Part shown: piece by piece, positions 1-9,269 of the stretch
Layout of the letters: the number at the start of each line of letters is the position of its first letter
Position numbering within the stretch: position 1 is the first letter of the stretch
From: JBPCQA01 sp050998615
Lineage (GTDB): Bacteria; Actinomycetota; Actinomycetes; Propionibacteriales; Nocardioidaceae
DNA: 64,000 nt
Assembly: GCA_050998615.1 (NCBI GenBank)
Contig: JBPCQA010000021.1
Location: 1-64,000 of the forward strand
Reading direction: 5' to 3'
Program-made: the position numbers and the translations under genes
Notes under the pieces: generated by a model
Databases searched by the model: none
Told to the model about the DNA's origin: nothing
Seen by the model: the letters and a program-made list of their open reading frames with translations, nothing else

Positions 1-358
1 GCTCGAAGCTGCCGTTACGGTCCCTGGGTGTGTCCAGGTCGACGAGGCCGACCTCGGTGCGCACCGTCTTCGGTGTCGACCCGTTACGGGCATTGGTGCC
101 ACCACCGGCTCGCTCGTGCTTGTGATAACCCAGGTGGTCGCTCAGCTCGGCTCGTAGACCGCGCTCGAGGACCCGTTTGATCATCTCCGGCAAGAACCCG
201 CCCTCGCCAGTCAGCCGGAGGCCACCGTCATCGACGCGGCTCATCAAGTCGTCGAGCAGGCCCGCCTCGACCATCTCGTCCACAGTCTCCCGGGCCGTCG
301 CGCCCGAAGCCGGCACCGCGTCGCCGAACGGGTTCTCCCGATCATGCTGGTCAGACAT
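1..358 (-). CDS. IS256-family transposase, N-terminal part (runs off window start)
   Basis: On the minus strand an ATG at 358 opens a frame that continues to the window edge (119 codons). It reads MSDQHDRENPFGDAV and later has the IS256-family signature LSDHLGYHKHE, followed by a Gly/Asn-rich linker and KTVRTEVGLVDLDTPRDR. In this family the segment precedes the DDE catalytic core, which lies outside the window. The outer end of the element should fall between 359 and about 430, next to a decayed MFS gene. No terminal inverted repeat can be defined because the other end is missing. Confidence 0.88.
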   Translation of the reverse strand, partial: MSDQHDRENPFGDAVPASGATARETVDEMVEAGLLDDLMSRVDDGGLRLTGEGGFLPEMIKRVLERGLRAELSDHLGYHKHERAGGGTNARNGSTPKTVRTEVGLVDLDTPRDRNGSFE

Positions 359-386
359 CCGCCTCAGATTAGTCACGTTCATTCCC

Positions 387-1440
387 TCAGTTCACTCCAG
401 GAACAACTTCCACAGACCATCTGACACGCCTACACGTCAACGGCTGTCTCCACGCCACTCGGATGAGAGCTTGCACCACGAGCACAGCGACGATGCCAAG
501 GCTCCCGACGATCAGACAGGCCCACACAAAGCTCGCGGCGCCGAAACCCGCGAGGAGCGGACCTCCGTAGAGCGCCAGCAGCTGCGAGGCCCTGGGCGAC
601 CTGGAAGCGACCCACATGCACCGCGACTTCGGCTGTTGGAGCCGCCGCAGCGATCAGAGCACCCGGGACGATCACGACCATCAGTTCCCCCAGGCTCCAA
701 AGAGTGGTCCAACCCAGTCCCCACGGCCAAAATGTCTGGGCCGCGATACCAACCGCCATGGCCGTGATGGCAGCGATGCTGACCGCCGTCGCGCCAAACA
801 GGCGAAGGACTGGAGCGCTCAGCGGTTGGGCGAGGACGAGCGTGATGGCGTTGACCAGCACCATCAATCGATAGGCCTCCGGCGGCATCGCAACGGCCAG
901 TCCACCAAACGCCTGGAACATCAACATGGTTGCCGGGACAAATGCGAGCAAGAGAAGGCGGGCGTCGCGACGCGAGTGTCTCGTGTCGGCCGCGGTCGGC
1001 CGTTGTGAGTCCGGCACAGCCGGGAGGGAGTCGATGGCGCCGAGGTTGCGGGGAAGGATCCAGGTAAGCACGAACGCTGCGGTGGTAGCCGCCGCCTGGG
1101 TGGCGAACAACGCTCGGAGTGGGAGACCTGCGGCCCCGGCGGCTGCGCTCGCGACGGCGCCGATGTTCGCGACCCAGAACAATGCCCCGTTAGCCCGGGA
1201 CCTCAAGTCGGCGTCTGCACTGCTGACGACGGGGACATCGTCCGTTGCGGATTCTGCCCGACGAGGATGGCCGGGACCATCGCTTGCACGGTGGCGCGCC
1301 ACGCTCCCGACGCGGCACCGAAAACAGCCGCGGCCACGTCAGCGAGGAGAATAGAGTCAGCCGTAGCAAGCACGCACACCGCAACCGCGGAACCCGCCAG
1401 ACCCCATCGGACGACCCTGGTCAGGCCAACGAGCCGGCGC
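387..1440 (-). pseudogene. Decayed MFS transporter (frameshifted, N-terminus missing)
   Basis: The translation is a series of hydrophobic helices typical of the second part of a major facilitator, for example GLAGSAVAVCVLATADSI, then NGALFWVANIGAVASAAAGA, then FVWACLIVGSLGIVAVLVVQ. They sit in different frames: the reading shifts near 1235 and again near 590. No start or first two helices are present. It abuts a second MFS remnant at about 1440 and the IS256 end at about 400. Substrate cannot be deduced. Confidence 0.72.
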
Positions 1441-2200
1441 TTGGGGTACGGCGTACTGGGCGGCCACGACCAAGAGAGGTTGGTTGACATGGAGCAGCAT
1501 GCCGCCGACGGCGACAGCCGCAAGCATGGCGGGTCCGACCGGGAGCAGGAGCGTGGCGGACAGTGCGAATGCCGCCGCGATGATTGAAGTAGCCGCGGTC
1601 AAGGCGACACCCAGCCGCAGAGAGACCATGCCTCCGGCGATTGCGCCGAACGCTGCGGCGACCGAGAACACCGCGAGGGTCCAACCCAGGTAAGAAGCAC
1701 TAGTACCCAGACGGCGGTCGGCGACCAGCCACAAGGGGATCGCGTTGGTGAAGGTGAGGAAGGCCAACCCCACTAGGGCTTCCACCACGGTGAGCAGACC
1801 GAGCTGGCCGAGCAGCCGATGGCGGTCGAAGGTCCGATGCCGCAGGCCTTGCCAGTGGGGCTCCCAGTCCAGGAGCAAGGTGTAGACCAGGATCGCCAAC
1901 CCGAGGCCGGGCAGCATCAGCCAGGGCGTGGCCTCGAGTCCGAATCGTGAAGCCAGGGCCAAGATCACCACTGGGCCGACGGCAAAGGCCGACCATGCCT
2001 CCGGCCGTGAAGAACCCCACCGCGAGTCCGGGACGGCGATGCCCGGCGGCTCCGACAATACTTGTCGACGTCGGGTGCAGCGCGGCTGATCCCAACCCGC
2101 CAAGGGTGAGCAGAACGAGCAGCACCGGAATCGTGCCCGCAACCCCGATCAAGCTGAGCGCAACCGCTGCGAGGGCGACCCCTGAGGCGGCGCCGCGGCG
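1441..2200 (-). pseudogene. Fosmidomycin-resistance-like (Fsr) MFS remnant
   Basis: Segments such as LLTLGGLGSAALHPTST and TAGGMVGL resemble Fsr-type exporters, which carry a similar G-x-A-x-HP motif. The frame shifts near 1980, then continues through DWEPHW and further helices to about 1441. The N-terminal helices are missing because the gene is cut next to the 3' end of copA (stop at 2216), and the C-terminal helices are replaced by the neighbouring MFS remnant. This looks like a deletion scar joining two transporter genes. Confidence 0.68.
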
Positions 2201-2215
2201 TCGGGGATGCCTGCC

Positions 2216-4603
2216 TCAGGCGGAAACGCGACTCTCGGACTCCTCCGGCGCTACTGGACCCGCGCTTGGTGTGTCGAGTCGGCCGCCGTCGTTGGAGGCC
2301 CCGGAGGTGAAGCGGCGCAGCCGGAGGCTGTTGGAGACCACGAAAACTGAGGAGAACGCCATTGCCGCACCGGCCAGCATCGGGCTCAGTAGCCCGGTGG
2401 CGGCCAGCGGTAGAGCGGCGACGTTGTAGGCGAAGGCCCAGAACAGGTTGCCCTTGATGGTGCCCAGGGTCCGTCGAGCCAGCCGGATCGCGTCCGCTGC
2501 CACCCGAAGGTCCCCGCGGACCAGGGTCAGGTCGGAGGCCTCGATCGCGACGTCGGTCCCGGTGCCCATCGCCAGGCCGATGTCGGCCTGGGCGAGTGCA
2601 GCGGCATCGTTGACCCCGTCGCCGACCATGGCGACCACCTTGCCCTCGGCCTGGAGTCGCTTGATCACCTCGACCTTGTCGGAGGGAATGACCTCGGCGA
2701 TCACGGTGTCGTCGCTGACTTCGATGCCGACTTGGGCCGCCACGGCCCGGGCGACGGCGGCGTTGTCGCCGGTCAGAAGGATCGGTGTCAGGCCGAGCGC
2801 ACGCAGCTGCCGGATCGCCTCGGCGGAGGTAGGTCTGACCGCGTCGGCCACTGTCAGGATCCCGCGGGCGTGGCCGTCCCAGCCGACGGCGACGGCGGTC
2901 TTGCCCTCGGCTTCGGCTGCGGTCTTGGCCTGCTCCAGCTCGGGGGGTAGGCACTGCGACCAGTCGGCGAGCAGTTGCATCCGTCCGGCCAGCACGGCGT
3001 GACTCGACCCACCCTCGGTAACGATGCCTTGGACCCCGAGGCCTTCGATGTTGGCGAAGTCCTCCACCCCCGGGAGGTCTCCGAGACGGGTAACGGCGCC
3101 CTTGGCGATGGCCTGGGCGATCGGGTGCTCGGAGGCGTCCTCGAGTGCTCCGGCCAGCCGCAGCACCTGGTCGGCGTCTTCTCCGTCGGCGGGGACCACC
3201 TCGAGGAGGGTCATCTGGCCGGTGGTGATGGTGCCGGTCTTGTCCAGCACGATGGTGTCGACACGGTGGGTGGACTCCAGAACTTCGGGGCCCTTGATCA
3301 AGATGCCGAGCTGGGCGCCGCGGCCTGTTCCGACCATCAGCGCGGTCGGGGTGGCCAGGCCGAGGGCGCAGGGACAGGCGATGATCAACACCGCGACCGC
3401 GGCGGTGAAGGCGGCAGCGATCCCGCCGCCGGTGCCGACCCAGAACCCAAGCGTCGCTACCGCTAGCGCGATCACGATCGGGACGAAGATGCCCGAGACC
3501 CGGTCGGCGAGGCGCTGCACCTGGGCCTTGCCGTTCTGGGCGTCCTCGACGAGCCGGGCCATTTGCGCCAGCTGGGTGTCGGAGCCGACCCGCGTGGTGC
3601 GGACCACGATCCGGCCACCGGCGTTGATGGTGGCCCCGGTGACCGCGTCACCGGGGCCGACCTCGACCGGGACGGACTCGCCGGTCAGCATCGAGGCGTC
3701 GACCGCGGAGGTGCCTTCGGTGACCACCCCGTCGGTTGCGATCTTCTCGCCCGGACGGACCACGAACAGGTCGTCGACCGCGAGCTCCTCGACGCGAATG
3801 CGTTCCTCGCTCCGACCGCCGGGGCCCTCGGGCAGCACCGAGACCTCCTTGGCACCGAGCTCGAGGAGCGCACGCAGCGCGGCGCCGGCTCGGCGCTTGG
3901 AACGGACCTCGAAGTAGCGCCCGGCCAGGATGAACGTGGTCACCCCGGCGGCGGCCTCAAGGTAGATGTTGCCCGACCCGTCGCTGCGACTGATCGTGAA
4001 CTCGAACGGGTGGGTCATCCCGGGGACGCCGGCGGTGCCGAAGAACAGCGCATACAGTGACCAGCCCAGGGCGGCCAGGGTGCCCATCGAGATCAGGGTG
4101 TCCATCGTCGAGGTCGCGTGACGCAGGTTGGTCCAGGCGGCCTTGTGGAAGGGCCATGCCCCCCATGCCACCACCGGGGCGGCCAAGGTCAGCGACAACC
4201 ACTGCCAGTAGGTGAACTGGAACGCGGGCACCATCGCCATCGCGATGACCGGGACCGAGAGCACCGCCGACCCGATCAGACGGTGCCGCAACGACCGGGT
4301 CGGGTCATCATCAGATGCGCCCTCCTCAGAAGGGTCGCCGTCGGCAGGGGTGGGCAGGGCTGCCTGGTAGCCGGCCTGCTCGACCGTCGAGACCAGGTCT
4401 TGTGCCGACATGTGGCGGGGGAAGCTGACGCGGGCCTTCTCGGTGGCGTAGTTGACGGTGGCGGTGACTCCCTCGAGCTTGTTCAGCTTCCGCTCGATCC
4501 GGTTGGCGCAGGAGGCGCAGGTCATCCCGCTGATCGCCAGCTCGACGTGTGCTGGTGGAGTCTCCTCCGGGGTCGGTGGGCCGTGCTGGGCAAGGGTGCT
4601 CAT
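2216..4603 (-). CDS. copA: Copper-exporting P1B-type ATPase CopA
   Basis: This 795-residue ATPase pumps Cu(I) out across the membrane. It has one N-terminal heavy-metal-associated domain (GMTCASC near residue 25), the membrane CPC metal site (CPCALGLATPTA near 409), the phosphorylated aspartate in DKTGT (near 452), the HP motif (SEHPIA) and the hinge GDGVND (near 659). It is intact and the last gene of a minus-strand run csoR-copZ-secreted protein-copA, with an SD-like GGAGGAAA before the ATG. The CPC motif with CsoR and CopZ neighbours argues for copper rather than zinc or cadmium. Confidence 0.96.
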   Translation of the reverse strand: MSTLAQHGPPTPEETPPAHVELAISGMTCASCANRIERKLNKLEGVTATVNYATEKARVSFPRHMSAQDLVSTVEQAGYQAALPTPADGDPSEEGASDDDPTRSLRHRLIGSAVLSVPVIAMAMVPAFQFTYWQWLSLTLAAPVVAWGAWPFHKAAWTNLRHATSTMDTLISMGTLAALGWSLYALFFGTAGVPGMTHPFEFTISRSDGSGNIYLEAAAGVTTFILAGRYFEVRSKRRAGAALRALLELGAKEVSVLPEGPGGRSEERIRVEELAVDDLFVVRPGEKIATDGVVTEGTSAVDASMLTGESVPVEVGPGDAVTGATINAGGRIVVRTTRVGSDTQLAQMARLVEDAQNGKAQVQRLADRVSGIFVPIVIALAVATLGFWVGTGGGIAAAFTAAVAVLIIACPCALGLATPTALMVGTGRGAQLGILIKGPEVLESTHRVDTIVLDKTGTITTGQMTLLEVVPADGEDADQVLRLAGALEDASEHPIAQAIAKGAVTRLGDLPGVEDFANIEGLGVQGIVTEGGSSHAVLAGRMQLLADWSQCLPPELEQAKTAAEAEGKTAVAVGWDGHARGILTVADAVRPTSAEAIRQLRALGLTPILLTGDNAAVARAVAAQVGIEVSDDTVIAEVIPSDKVEVIKRLQAEGKVVAMVGDGVNDAAALAQADIGLAMGTGTDVAIEASDLTLVRGDLRVAADAIRLARRTLGTIKGNLFWAFAYNVAALPLAATGLLSPMLAGAAMAFSSVFVVSNSLRLRRFTSGASNDGGRLDTPSAGPVAPEESESRVSA

Positions 4604-4649
4604 GGGTGTTTCCTCCTACTGGCTCGGAGCCTGCTCGATGTCGCGAAGG

Positions 4650-5650
4650 TCAGTGGTAGTGCTCGCCCTGGCTACCGGTGGAGCCGCCGGCGGAGTCATC
4701 TGTGGGTACGCCGGCCGCCCCCGTCCCTGGGCCGCCCTGGGTGGTCACGGGGGAAGGACGCGGTGTGTACCACCCCGTGGTGTTTGAAGTCGAAGAAGAG
4801 CCGGTAGCTGCCGTTGCTGGGCACCGTGGCGAAGAAGTCCACTTCGGGGCCGGGCGGGGTGGTTGCGTCGTCCGGTGAGCCGTCGGGGTGCACATGGAGG
4901 TAGGCGAGGTCGCCCTCGCGTAGTGCAGGTGTCCGTAGGCGCCGAGGTAGGGCTGCAGGTCGGTGACCGGCTTACCGTTGCGCGAGACGCGCAGCTTCAG
5001 CTCGGCCTCGCCTCCGGCGGCGAGCTCGCCGTCGAGGGTCACGGTGTAGTCGCCGACCTGAGCCACCTTCGACGGCGTCGCGGCCGAGGCAGGCGTGTAC
5101 TGGCCCGGCACTGCCAGGTCCGTGCCCAGGGTCAACGGGTCCGCCCCGGCTGCGGCGAAGTCGGCGAACAGCCGCCACTGGCCGCTGGTCAGTTCCAGTG
5201 GCGTGGTCCATACCCCGGTGGCCGGATCGAGGCTCGGGTGGACGTGCTGGTAGCCGGTCAGGTCGCGGCGTACCGCGATCAAGTGAAGACTCTTCTCGTG
5301 TGTCTTGGCGTAGTCGGTGACCGGGTGGCCGTCGGGTCCGGTGATCGTGCACTTCACCGGTACCGACGACCAGCGTCGCGGGTGGGGTCCAGGAGATTCA
5401 GGCTGTAGCCGTCTTGGGAGACCATCAGGCCTCCGGGCAGGTGGGTTGCCATTCCCTGCATTCCCTTCACGTCGTCCCCCTGCATGTCGTGTCCGTGAGT
5501 GTCGTTCATCGCCGAGCCGCCGTGGGCTTTCCCGTGCGCTGCGGGGGTCGCGGCATGGAGGGGGCCGACCGCGTGCCCGGCGCCAGCGGCGACGCCGAAG
5601 ACAGCCGCTAGGCCAGCGACGAAGGTCGTGATCTTGGTGGGTGTGTTCAT
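4650..5650 (-). pseudogene. Secreted copper-operon protein of unknown function, frameshifted
   Basis: The N-terminus (MNTPTKITTFVAGLAAVFG...) looks like a signal peptide and is followed by a His/Met-rich stretch (NDTHGHDMQGDDVKGMQGM) that could bind copper. The conserved body (HLIAVRRDLTGYQHVHPSLD, later YRLFFDFKHHGVVHTA) matches my memory of secreted proteins beside actinobacterial CopA. The frame changes near 5357, near 4920 and probably near 4770, so the gene is broken or the sequence has indels. Its ATG overlaps the copZ stop (ATGA at 5647-5650), showing translational coupling. The His-rich end (GSQGEHYH) fits a metal-related periplasmic role, which is inference. Confidence 0.7.
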
Positions 5651-5853
5651 GTCAGCGCATACCCAGCGTCCTCGATCGCCATGCGGACGGTGTCCTCGTC
5701 GAGCGGGTCCGCGCTGGTGATGATCAACGAACCGGTCTCCAAGACCACATCGATGTCCTGGACGCCGGGGATTTCCTGGACTTCCTCGGTGACCGAGGCC
5801 ACGCAGTGGCCGCAAGTCATCCCGGTCACGGTGTAACTAGCGGTGCTGCTCAT
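5647..5853 (-). CDS. copZ: CopZ-like copper chaperone (HMA domain)
   Basis: This 68-residue single heavy-metal-associated domain has the Cu(I)-binding motif GMTCGHC (Cys14 and Cys17) and the alternating strand/helix pattern of Atx1/CopZ. It should deliver Cu(I) to CopA and possibly to CsoR. I chose the ATG at 5853 because an excellent SD (CAGGAGGAAGC) precedes it; a longer reading starts before the SD. It lies between csoR and the secreted protein and overlaps the latter by 4 nt. Confidence 0.93.
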   Translation of the reverse strand: MSSTASYTVTGMTCGHCVASVTEEVQEIPGVQDIDVVLETGSLIITSADPLDEDTVRMAIEDAGYALT

Positions 5854-5914
5854 CAGAGCTTCCTCCTGTTGGTAACGGGTCAACTGGCTGGAACGTGGTG
5901 TGACGTGATGCGGG

Positions 5915-6223
5915 TCAGGAGCGGACCAGCCGCGCGATGGCCTCGGAGGCCTCCTTGACCTTCTCCTCGGCCTCTCGGCCGCCGATCGCCGCAGCCCCGA
6001 CCACGCAGTTGTTCAGATGCTCGTCCAGCAGCCCGAGAGCCACCGACTGCAGGGCCTTCGTCATCGCAGACACCTGGGTGAGGATGTCGATGCAGTACTT
6101 CTCTTCCTCGACCATCCGCTGCAGGCCGCGGGCCTGGCCCTCAATGCGGCGCAGCCGACGCAGGTAGTCGTCCTTGCGATTGATGTAGCTCGGCGAACCG
6201 ATCGCCGGGGTGATGTCGTTCAT
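5915..6223 (-). CDS. csoR: CsoR-family copper-sensing repressor
   Basis: This 102-residue all-helical DUF156/CsoR protein has the copper ligand set Cys44 (KYCIDIL), His69 and Cys73 (LLDEHLNNC). In the family, Cu(I) binding releases the repressor from a G/C-tract operator and derepresses copper export. The ATG at 6223 is preferred over an upstream in-frame extension because the latter would start beyond the AAAGG ribosome site. It heads the copZ-copA run and is divergent from a DHA2 efflux pump, with CsoR-like boxes in the shared intergenic region. Confidence 0.94.
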   Translation of the reverse strand: MNDITPAIGSPSYINRKDDYLRRLRRIEGQARGLQRMVEEEKYCIDILTQVSAMTKALQSVALGLLDEHLNNCVVGAAAIGGREAEEKVKEASEAIARLVRS

Positions 6224-6280
6224 GGAGCGCCTTTCGCGCCGGGGTGCAGCAACCGGTACTGCGTCATCGTTGTCAACAAC

Positions 6281-6348
6281 ACTATACCCCCCCACCCTAT
6301 TCCAGATGAATGAAGACTTGTCAGAAATACCATACCCCCCTACTGTAG
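6281..6348. promoter_or_regulatory. Divergent promoters with two CsoR-type operator boxes
   Basis: Box 1 (6283-6300, TATACCCCCCCACCCTAT) overlaps a minus-strand -10 TATAGT (6281-6286) that would drive csoR. Box 2 (6329-6347, TACCATACCCCCCTACTG) sits in the 17-bp spacer of a plus-strand promoter with -35 TTGTCA (6318-6323) and -10 TACTGT (6341-6346) reading into the efflux pump. ATACCCCCC tracts are typical CsoR half-sites. The pump may therefore be copper-regulated together with copA. Confidence 0.65.
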
Positions 6349-6417
6349 TCGCCAGCCCACCAACCTCGGTCCGTTCGGGCCCGACGCTCTACCCGACGCA
6401 CTACCTAGGAGGACATC

Positions 6418-7899
6418 GTGTCCAGCACTACCGCACCACCGGCCACCCGCAGGTGGCTCGGGCTGGCGGTCATCGCCGCCGCCCAGTTCATGGTCATCAT
6501 GGACACCTCGATCATCGGGGTCGCACTGCCGCAGATGCAGGCCGACCTTGGGTTCTCTCAGGAGAACCTGTCCTGGGTGTTCAACGCCTACGTCGTCGCC
6601 TTCGGCGGGCTGCTGCTGCTCGGCGGCCGACTGACCGACCTCTTCGGTGCCCGCAAGATCTTCACCCTCGGTTGGGTGCTGCTGCTCGGCGGATCCCTGG
6701 TCGCGGGTCTCGCCGGTTCGGTCGGGGTCGAACTCGTCGGCCGCGCGGCCCAGGGCGGCGGTGCGGCGTTGATCGCACCCTCGGCGCTGACGATGCTGAT
6801 GATGCTGTTCGGCTCCGACGCACGCGAGCTCACCAAAGCCATCGCCTTGTACGGCGCCGCGGCACCGGCCGGCGGGACCGCCGGGGTGTTCCTCGGAGGG
6901 GTGATCACCGAGTACGTCAGCTGGCCGTGGGTGTTCTTCATCAACATCCCGATCGCCCTGGTCATCTTGGCGGTCACCCCGAAGCTGATGCCCGCCGGCG
7001 GCGCCGGCACACGAGGGGGCGTGGATCTCCTGGGCGCCCTGACCGTGACCGGGGGACTGGCCGCGGCTGTCTACGCCATCGTGCAGGCCCCCAAGGTCGG
7101 CTGGGATGCCGCCCAGACCTGGTGGATGCTCGCCGCGGCCGCTGCGCTGCTCGCCGCGTTCGTGGCCATCCAGGCGAACCGGCGCGAGCCGCTGATGCGG
7201 CTGAGCATCTTTTCCACGCCCAATCTTGCCGCCGCGAACGTCGCCCAGCTGCTGCTGGGCGGTGCTTGGATTCCGATGTGGTTCTTCCTGAACCTTTATC
7301 TGCAGCAGGTGCTGGGCTACAGCGCCTTCCCGTCGGGCGCCGCCCTGCTACCGATGACCGTGTTGATCATGATCGGCATGATCGCCCTCGCCCCACGAGC
7401 GATCGGCCGGTTCGGTCCCAAGGCGATCACTGTGACCGGTCTGCTGATTCTCGCTGTTGGACTGGGATGGTTGTCCCTGGCCCGGCCCGGCGGATCATTC
7501 GTCATCGATGTGCTGCCCGCCTCTCTGGTGGCCGCACTGGGCATGTCGCTTGCCTTCATCCCCTCACTGGGTACCGCGATCTCCTCTGCACGAGCCGAGG
7601 AAGGCGGGCTTGCGTCCGGGATCGTGAACACCAGCTACCAGGTCGGGTCCGCTCTTGGCCTGGCCGCCATGACCGCCCTCGCCGCGGCGAAGGGCGCCGA
7701 CCAGCTCGGTAACCCGATCGCTCTGACCAACGGTTTCTCGGCAGCCTTCCTCGGTGCCGCCGCGGTCGCCGTGGTCGGTGCCCTGGCCTCGGCAGCACTG
7801 CTGCGCAGCAACCCCGGAGCCACCGCGGCGCCGGCCACCCCCGAGACCATCGAGGAGAACTCATGGCCATCACACCTACCACCGACAGCCCGATCCTGA
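6418..7899 (+). CDS. DHA2-family (EmrB/QacA-type) MFS efflux transporter
   Basis: This 493-residue protein has the 14-helix layout of the DHA2 family. TM1 carries FMVIMDTSIIGVALPQ, followed by the motif A-like GGRLTDLFGARK and a motif C region around AAAPAGGTAGVFLGG. The GTG start at 6418 has a perfect SD (AGGAGG, 6 nt upstream). Such pumps export hydrophobic drugs or metabolites by proton antiport. Its promoter carries a CsoR-like box and it is divergent from csoR. The last residues overlap the start of a broken uspA gene by 37 nt. Confidence 0.92.
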   Translation: MSSTTAPPATRRWLGLAVIAAAQFMVIMDTSIIGVALPQMQADLGFSQENLSWVFNAYVVAFGGLLLLGGRLTDLFGARKIFTLGWVLLLGGSLVAGLAGSVGVELVGRAAQGGGAALIAPSALTMLMMLFGSDARELTKAIALYGAAAPAGGTAGVFLGGVITEYVSWPWVFFINIPIALVILAVTPKLMPAGGAGTRGGVDLLGALTVTGGLAAAVYAIVQAPKVGWDAAQTWWMLAAAAALLAAFVAIQANRREPLMRLSIFSTPNLAAANVAQLLLGGAWIPMWFFLNLYLQQVLGYSAFPSGAALLPMTVLIMIGMIALAPRAIGRFGPKAITVTGLLILAVGLGWLSLARPGGSFVIDVLPASLVAALGMSLAFIPSLGTAISSARAEEGGLASGIVNTSYQVGSALGLAAMTALAAAKGADQLGNPIALTNGFSAAFLGAAAVAVVGALASAALLRSNPGATAAPATPETIEENSWPSHLPPTARS

Positions 7900-8167
7900 T
7901 TGCCTACGACGGCTCCGAAGGCGCCCGCGCTGCCATCGCGGCGACAGCGGAGCTGTTCCCCGGCGCCAGCGCCGTGGTCGTCTATGCACGCCAACCACTC
8001 GAGGCCGCCGCGGCTCATCGGGAGGGAACACCCCGCACTGGAGGAGATGCGCCGCCTCGACGGGCAGCACCTCCACCAACGTGCTGCACCACACCGCACG
8101 GCCCACCCTGGTGATCCCGTCGCACGTCACCGCACAGGCTGGCCAGGCGCCGACCCGAGCCGGCTAA
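7863..8167 (+). pseudogene. Universal stress protein (UspA) remnant
   Basis: The start is normal (SD GAGGAG, ATG 7863) and encodes ILIAYDGSEGARAAIAATAE, the first strand and helix of a Usp domain. The reading then shifts near 8015 (an HPALEEMRRLDG-like piece in another frame). A later frame has NVLHHTARPTLVIPS, the usual C-terminal strand. The central ATP-binding part is deleted, so this is a nonfunctional two-lesion remnant downstream of the pump. Confidence 0.7.
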
Positions 8168-8700
8168 CACACACCGAGGCGACGCGACCAGGACGAACCG
8201 GTAGCCCCCGAGCGGGGCTTCATCGGCTCCCGTGGTCGCGACGCTCTCGGGCCAATCACTCTCCCGGAGGACTCATGACCACACAAGCAACCCTGCACAA
8301 CCCCACGCGACCCTCGGACCGGGTGTCGAGCAGCCCATCGGTGCGGTGGGCCCTGTCTTGTCTCCTGGGCTGGGCCCTGGAGGCCACTCGCTCCGCAGCT
8401 CTGCGACGACTCACAGACCAGCCGTGCGCCGGCTCAGGATGCCCCGGGGCACGGTGAAACAACACCCGGTCCGAAGACCTTCTGCACCAATCGAGCAGTC
8501 CGCCCAAGTGCATGGTGGGAACGGCTCGTCGAGGGACAGTACCGACGGGCAGCACCCTAGTCGCATAACACCAACAGTGCCGCGCGGGTCTGAGGTCGCC
8601 GCCAGCATTCGAGGTCTCCGCCCGACCGTCACCTTGATCGACGGCGCCGCGCTGCCCCTCGAACGGGCCGTCGGGACGCAGGGGTAGCCCTCAGCGGCGC
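8168..8700. other. Non-coding or eroded stretch; one doubtful short ORF (8275-8457)
   Basis: No recognisable gene fills this interval. A 60-codon frame on the plus strand starts at ATG 8275 with a good SD (CGGAGG at 8265) and begins MTTQATLHNPTRPSDRV, but the rest is arginine/serine-rich with no family resemblance. The SD suggests a former gene start whose body has been lost. No RNA gene or repeat was seen. Confidence 0.3.
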
Positions 8701-8832
8701 ATGGACATGGAACTAATGGGGGTCGAGAACATCCTCGGCGGCCAGGACCCGAACGACCCGGCGGTCGTCAAGGAACTCGACTACCAGCAGGACGTCGAGT
8801 GGCTGGCGGAGACCTTCGTCAAGCCACGTTGA
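8701..8832 (+). CDS. Short ORF of unknown function (43 aa), possibly a gene fragment
   Basis: It reads MDMELMGVENILGGQDP... and ends in DVEWLAETFVKPR. The balanced acidic composition is unlike the arginine-rich shadow frames around it, so it may be real coding sequence or the C-terminus of a lost gene. There is no clear SD and no family recognised. It lies in a stretch of broken genes and overlaps the next remnant. Confidence 0.3.
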   Translation: MDMELMGVENILGGQDPNDPAVVKELDYQQDVEWLAETFVKPR

Positions 8833-9269
8833 TCGGTGCTGTCCTCGTCGGCGCCGCGCTGGTGCCCGTCGCGTTCCTGGCCACCGGCCGCGGCGGCGAG
8901 GGGGCACTGCTGGCGGCCCTGGCCGTCGCGTTCGCGCTGGTCGGGGCGCCAGTGGCAGCCGCCCTTCCCGAGCGGTTGCCCGTGAGCGAGGCGTTGCAGC
9001 TCTTCGCGACCAGCCGCGCTCACAAAGGTGACGACCTGCTCGAGCAGTTCAGGTTGGTCCAACGCCGAAAGTCGGCCTTCGCCTCGCTAAGCGGCGGCGA
9101 GCGGCAGCGCCTCTTCCTCGTGCTCGCACTGCTCAACCGGCCGCGCATGGTGATCCTCGATGAGCGCGAGCGCGCCGCGTCCCTCGGTGGCACCTGTGAG
9201 GCAGGCCCTAGCGGCACCGGGTGGCGGGTGCAGGCCGAGCTGCCCCCGCGAGCCCGGTCCGTCCGATGA
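8799..9269 (+). pseudogene. Chimeric remnant: membrane segment + ABC ATPase piece + histidine-kinase tail
   Basis: One open frame joins three unrelated pieces. First come two hydrophobic helices (ATLIGAVLVGAALVPVAFL and the next). Then an ABC-ATPase fragment with the signature LSGGERQRLFL and a Walker B-like RMVILDE, but no Walker A. Last is GTGWRVQAELPP, which resembles the ATP-lid end of NarL-type sensor kinases. The response regulator that follows at 9266 overlaps by 4 nt, as expected if a histidine kinase once preceded it. Internal deletions appear to have fused an ABC gene to a kinase. Confidence 0.55.
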
